The notes beneath the pieces are model-generated. The model was given only the letters and a program-made list of their open reading frames with translations, had not been told where the DNA came from and ran no database searches. Below are positions 60,505 to 64,000 of a stretch of 64,000 bases of DNA, in pieces; positions within the stretch are counted from its first letter, which is position 1, and each line of letters starts with the position of its first letter. Location: contig NZ_JACHGO010000006.1 of the NCBI RefSeq assembly GCF_014202345.1, forward strand, positions 248,001-312,000. Direction: 5' to 3'. This DNA comes from Desulfovibrio intestinalis (GTDB lineage: Bacteria > Desulfobacterota > Desulfovibrionia > Desulfovibrionales > Desulfovibrionaceae). The position numbers and the translations under genes were made by a program.

Positions 60505-61179
60505 CTAAAATCCTTCTTCCAGCGGCGGCCACACCAGCCAGGGGCCGTCAGGCGCAACAGTTTTTGCCTTGCCGGGGGCCACATGCACTTCGCGGCCCCA
60601 TACGTTTATACGGTTTTGGGCAAACCACTGGATAGCCTGCGGGTAAATGCGGTGCTCCATAGCGTGAATGCGCTGCATGAGGTCGTCCACCTCTTCATCG
60701 GGATTCACAGGCACGGCGGCCTGAATGATAACCGGGCCGCTGTCCATCTTTTCTTCCACAAAATGCACGGTGCAGCCGGATATTTTGACGCCGTATTCGC
60801 AGGCGTCGACCCCGCCGTGGACGCCGGGAAAGCTCGGCAGCAGGGCAGGGTGAATGTTGATGACCCGGCCTGAAAAAGCGTCCAGAAAGGCCGTGCTCAG
60901 CATGCGCATGTACCCGGCCAGCACAACAAGCTGCGTGCCGTGTTCCTGAAGGGTCTGCACTACCTCACGGTCGTAGCTTTCACGGTCGGCAAATTCCTCG
61001 TGGTCCAGCACCACGCATGTGACGCCCGCCTTGCGTGCCCGTTCGATAACGCCCGCGCCGGGGCGGTTGCAAACGATACAGCAGATGTTCACGTCAAGAA
61101 CGCCCGCAGCGGCCTTGTCTATCATGGCCTGAGCGTTGGAGCCGCTGCCCGAGGCCAGTATGGCGATATTCAGTGGCAT
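60505..61179 (-). CDS. purN: Phosphoribosylglycinamide formyltransferase
   Basis: A 224-residue PurN: IAILASGSGSNAQAMIDKAA at the N-terminus binds phosphate, GRVINIHPALLPSFPGVHG is the formyl-THF site, and GCTVHFVEEKMDSGPVIIQA follows. It formylates GAR in purine synthesis with 10-formyl-THF. The start is preceded by TGGAAACC, a moderate ribosome-binding site. A hairpin terminator follows. Confidence 0.96.
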   Translation of the reverse strand: MPLNIAILASGSGSNAQAMIDKAAAGVLDVNICCIVCNRPGAGVIERARKAGVTCVVLDHEEFADRESYDREVVQTLQEHGTQLVVLAGYMRMLSTAFLDAFSGRVINIHPALLPSFPGVHGGVDACEYGVKISGCTVHFVEEKMDSGPVIIQAAVPVNPDEEVDDLMQRIHAMEHRIYPQAIQWFAQNRINVWGREVHVAPGKAKTVAPDGPWLVWPPLEEGF

Positions 61180-61289
61180 GAGGTTTCCATTTTATTAAAG
61201 CTTTTTCGTACGGGCGCTGCCTCTGGAGATTCCGCTCCGGTGCAGTAGGCTACCTGTGGCATACTGAAACAAAATAAAAGTGTTAGGAG

Positions 61290-61332
61290 GTGTGTGGAAG
61301 AGGGCCCCTTTTACAAAAAGGTCCCTCCCCCA
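61290..61332 (-). terminator. Hairpin after cobA-hemD
   Basis: GTGTGGAAGAGGGCCCCTTTT pairs imperfectly with AAAAAGGTCCCTCCCCCAC. It lies 42 bp beyond the stop of the minus-strand gene and resembles the hairpin at 60443-60478. No T-run follows. Confidence 0.6.
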
Positions 61333-61373
61333 CAAGGTATTTTTCCGTGCATCAAAGCCAGCCTGGGCGCAGG

Positions 61374-62897
61374 TTACGCTTTGGCAAAGTGCTCCTGCAA
61401 GGCCACAACCAGGGCCGGAATGGTGTATTCCGCTGGCTGGATATGGCAGGGCAGCCCGTTGGCCGTCAAGGTATCAGCCGTAATGGGGCCGATGGCCGCA
61501 AGCTGCACTTCGGGATGGGCCTTGAGCACATCCGCCGGAATAAGTGAGAGAAAGTTCTCTACCGTGGATGAAGACCCAAAGGTCACGCAGTCCAGCGTGC
61601 CAGCCTTGATGCGTTCCAGCACTTCGTCCCTGCGGTGCGCGGCGGGCACGGTTTCGTAGGCGGCAATAACGTCTACCACGGCTCCTGCCTTGCGCAGTTC
61701 GTCAGGCAGCACTTCACGTGCCTTGGCCGCGCGGGGCAAAAGAAAACGCTTGCCGTTCACGTTACCGTTTTCACGGCTCACAAGGCCGTCAAGCACGCCT
61801 TCGGCCACATAGCGCTCAGGAATGAAGTCGGGCGTGATGCCGCGCTGCAACAGCGCTTCGGCAGTGGCGGGGCCAATGGCGGCCACCTTGCAGTTGCCCA
61901 GAGCGCGGCTGTCCTTGCCGGCTTCGGCCAGACGCTGCCAGAAATGGCGCACGCCGTTGACCGAGGTGAAGATCACCCAATGGTAGTCGGCCAGTTTGGC
62001 AAGGGCTGCGTCCAGTTCCGCATAGTCAGCCATGGGGCTGATTTCAATGGTGGGGCACTGAATAACCTCTGCACCCAGATCCGCAAGGCTGGCCGCGAGG
62101 CCGCTGGCCTGCTCACGGGCGCGGGTGACAACAACGCTGCGGCCCATAAGGGGCTTTTGCTCAAACCAGTTGAGGGTCTTGTGCAGGCTCGCCACCTTGC
62201 CCACCAGAATGACCGAGGGGTTGGTGAACTTGGCTTCAATGGCGGCAGCGGGCAGCTCGGCCAGCGTGGATACGAGGCTGCGCTGGCGGGGCGTGGTGCC
62301 GCGGTAGATAAGGGCTGCCGGAGTATCGGGGGCCATGCCAGCGTCCAGCAGGTTACGGGCAATGTCGGGCAGGTTTTTCATGCCCATGACGAAAACCAGG
62401 GTGGAGGCGCTGGCCGCCAGTGCGGGCCAGTTGTGCACAGAACCGGGCTTGTCGGGATTTTCGTGCCCTGTGATGATGGTGACGGAAGAAGCAAAATCGC
62501 GGTGGGTCAGCGGAATGCCCGCATATGCCGGAGCCGCGATGGTGCTGCTGATGCCGGGTACTTCTTCAAAGGGAACCCCGGCGGCCACCAGTTCTTCGGC
62601 TTCTTCGCCGCCGCGTCCAAAGATATATGGATCGCCGCCTTTCAGGCGGGCCACGATCTTGCCTTCCTTGGCCTTGCGGACCAGCAGGGCGTTGATTTCA
62701 TCCTGCGGCAGGGCATGGTTGCCCGCCACTTTGCCCACATAGATTTTTTCAGCATGGGGGCTGGCGTGGTTGAGCAGGCTGTCATTGGCCAGAGCGTCGT
62801 ACACCACCACATCGGCGGCAGCCAGGGCGTCACGGCCCTTGAGGGTCAGCAGGCCCGGATCACCGGGGCCAGCACCAATCAGATACACCTTCATCAT
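61374..62897 (-). CDS. cobA: Uroporphyrinogen-III C-methyltransferase/uroporphyrinogen-III synthase fusion (CobA-HemD)
   Basis: A 507-residue two-domain protein. Residues 1-245 are a SAM-dependent methyltransferase (VYLIGAGPGDPGLLTLKG, YVGKVAGNHALPQDEINALL, RLKGGDPYIFGRGGEE); residues 250-507 are a HemD-type synthase (SVVVTRAREQASGLAASLAD, VIFTSVNGVRHFWQRL). It makes uroporphyrinogen III and converts it to precorrin-2 for siroheme, cobalamin and alternative heme d1/b synthesis. Fusion is common in Desulfovibrio and clostridia. The ATG overlaps the pepA stop (TAATG), indicating translational coupling. Confidence 0.95.
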   Translation of the reverse strand: MMKVYLIGAGPGDPGLLTLKGRDALAAADVVVYDALANDSLLNHASPHAEKIYVGKVAGNHALPQDEINALLVRKAKEGKIVARLKGGDPYIFGRGGEEAEELVAAGVPFEEVPGISSTIAAPAYAGIPLTHRDFASSVTIITGHENPDKPGSVHNWPALAASASTLVFVMGMKNLPDIARNLLDAGMAPDTPAALIYRGTTPRQRSLVSTLAELPAAAIEAKFTNPSVILVGKVASLHKTLNWFEQKPLMGRSVVVTRAREQASGLAASLADLGAEVIQCPTIEISPMADYAELDAALAKLADYHWVIFTSVNGVRHFWQRLAEAGKDSRALGNCKVAAIGPATAEALLQRGITPDFIPERYVAEGVLDGLVSRENGNVNGKRFLLPRAAKAREVLPDELRKAGAVVDVIAAYETVPAAHRRDEVLERIKAGTLDCVTFGSSSTVENFLSLIPADVLKAHPEVQLAAIGPITADTLTANGLPCHIQPAEYTIPALVVALQEHFAKA

Positions 62898-64000
62898 TAC
62901 TGAACGCCTCCCCGGGCCAGTTCAAGCAGCGTGCGCGCGCCAAAGGCCGAAGGCCCGGCGGGACAAAGGGGCGTGGGCTTGGAGGCCCAGTCTACCCCGG
63001 CAATATCCAGGTGCGCCCAGCGTACCCCTTCCTGAATGAAGTGCTGTAAAAAGAGCGCGGCATTGATGGCTCCGCCTTCACGCGGGCCCATGTGGCAAAT
63101 GTCGGCCACTTCGCTTTTCAACTGTTCGGCATAGGGCTTCCACAGGGGCAGGGGCCAGTATTCTTCACCGCACGCGCCCCCGGCGGCGCGGATGCGCTCG
63201 CTGAGGTCTTCATCATCGCTGAAAAGACCGGCAATCTGCGTGCCCAGCGCCACAGCGCAGGCTCCCGTAAGGGTGGCAATGTCCACCAGGGCGGCGGGAG
63301 TCCAGGTTTTCTGGGCGTAGGCCAGGGCGTCGCACAGGGCAAGGCGGCCTTCGGCGTCGGTATTCTGGATTTCCACGGTATCGCCATTGGCGGCGCTGAC
63401 AACGTCACCGGGGCGCATAGCGCGGCCACCGGGCATGTTTTCAGCGCAGGCCAGCAGGCCGATAACCCGGCGGGGGGCTTCTTCCTGCGCCAGAGCGGCC
63501 ACGGCTGCCAGCACGGTAGCTGCGCCCGTCATGTCGGCCTTCATCTGGTGCATGTTGGCGGCGGGCTTGAGGCTGATGCCGCCAGTGTCAAAAGTGATGC
63601 CCTTGCCCACAAGAATAAGGGGCTTGTCTTGCTCATGACCTGCGGGGGCGTGCTCAAGAATGACAAGGCGGGGCGGGCGGCCCGACCCCTGGCCTACGGC
63701 CATCAGGCAACCCATGCCTTCTTTTTCCAGCTCGTGCTCGTCAAGCACGGTGCAGGCAAAGCCCTGCTGGCGGGCCAGTTCCTGAGCGCGCTCGGCCAGT
63801 TTTTCAGGGTAGAGCAGGTTGGGCGGCGTGCTGGAAAGGTCGCGGGCCAGGCTCACGGCCCAGGCGGCGTTTTCGCCACGGCGGGCAGCGGCGTGGGAAG
63901 CGTCGGGCACTTCTTCGCCGTCAAAGCCCAGCGCCAGCCACTGCGGATCGGCAGGTTCGTCCTTGTCGGCCTTTTTCAGGGCCGTAAAGCGGTACAGGGC
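62897..64000 (-). CDS. pepA: Leucyl aminopeptidase (M17), 5' end outside window
   Basis: The frame is open to the right edge; about 367 C-terminal codons are present. Conserved metal- and substrate-binding blocks are VGKGITFDTGGISLKP, MKADMTGAATVLA and the family signature NTDAEGRLALCDALAYA. It hydrolyses N-terminal residues from peptides and is cytosolic, hexameric and dependent on two metal ions. A GTG at 63910 is in frame but internal, since homologous sequence continues upstream. Confidence 0.94.
   Translation of the reverse strand, partial: ALYRFTALKKADKDEPADPQWLALGFDGEEVPDASHAAARRGENAAWAVSLARDLSSTPPNLLYPEKLAERAQELARQQGFACTVLDEHELEKEGMGCLMAVGQGSGRPPRLVILEHAPAGHEQDKPLILVGKGITFDTGGISLKPAANMHQMKADMTGAATVLAAVAALAQEEAPRRVIGLLACAENMPGGRAMRPGDVVSAANGDTVEIQNTDAEGRLALCDALAYAQKTWTPAALVDIATLTGACAVALGTQIAGLFSDDEDLSERIRAAGGACGEEYWPLPLWKPYAEQLKSEVADICHMGPREGGAINAALFLQHFIQEGVRWAHLDIAGVDWASKPTPLCPAGPSAFGARTLLELARGGVQ

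Overview
The window reads as a chromosomal segment of a Gram-negative, sulfate-reducing deltaproteobacterium of the Desulfovibrio type, and it most resembles D. desulfuricans. The evidence is a GRM1-type choline (cut) microcompartment locus with CutC and CutD, a Desulfovibrio-type outer-membrane porin, a CobA-HemD fusion, and GC-rich codon use throughout except in the first ~1.7 kb. The species name is inference from recalled gene content; no database was searched.

Layout. (1) 1-1.7 kb is AT-rich and looks foreign: a putAbiC-like abortive-infection gene cut by the left edge, divergent from an ImmA/IrrE-type metallopeptidase, ending at a tRNA-Ala(GGC) 3'-half fragment. A second degenerate tRNA 3' end lies at 3.0 kb, so a MarR regulator plus FMN-binding protein cassette sits between two tRNA-end scars. 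An MFS exporter and a DUF488 protein follow. (2) 5-21.5 kb holds a set of operons around a PAS-sigma54 activator (14400-15824): an NMT1/TauA-type ABC transporter with two ATPases and two permeases; an OsmC - dihydrolipoamide dehydrogenase - H-protein - DMT transporter - small protein operon; a cytoplasmic type I phosphodiesterase with a truncated paralogue; and a porin. Three of these transcription units have GG-N10-GC (sigma54) promoters, and the control regions share an inverted repeat close to GCGACA-N4-TGTCGC. I consider this the best candidate for an undescribed, co-regulated system. (3) 22.0-38.8 kb (minus strand) is the choline-degrading microcompartment locus. It has eight shell proteins, CutC/CutD, an acylating aldehyde dehydrogenase, a second aldehyde dehydrogenase homologue without its catalytic Cys, an alcohol dehydrogenase, a PduL-type phosphotransacylase, PduS/PduT-type electron-transfer parts, an EutJ chaperone and an EutP-like protein. 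Choline is cleaved to trimethylamine and acetaldehyde, and the aldehyde is disproportionated to ethanol and acetyl-phosphate inside the shell. A divergent DMT transporter, a small protein and a MerR-family regulator follow; both divergent promoters carry a MerR-like dyad in a 19-20 bp spacer.

(4) 41.8-54.6 kb is mostly housekeeping and envelope genes: DUF4037 and TPR-DUF4125 proteins, Kup, a DUF883/YqjE/YqjK-like trio, MscS, CoaX, enolase, FolD and DUF805. (5) 54.7-60.3 kb is a surface-sugar cluster: KdnB and KdnA (8-amino-Kdo synthesis), a cytidylyltransferase-PseG-like fusion and an SpsF-like protein. (6) 60.5-64 kb on the minus strand carries purN, the cobA-hemD fusion and pepA, the last cut by the right edge.

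Three dispersed intergenic repeat families (A, B, C; about 110-170 bp) recur through the window. They often start at a stop codon and fill nearly every gap of the surface-sugar cluster. The same DMT-transporter/small-protein gene pair occurs twice, once in the sigma54 region and once beside the choline locus.
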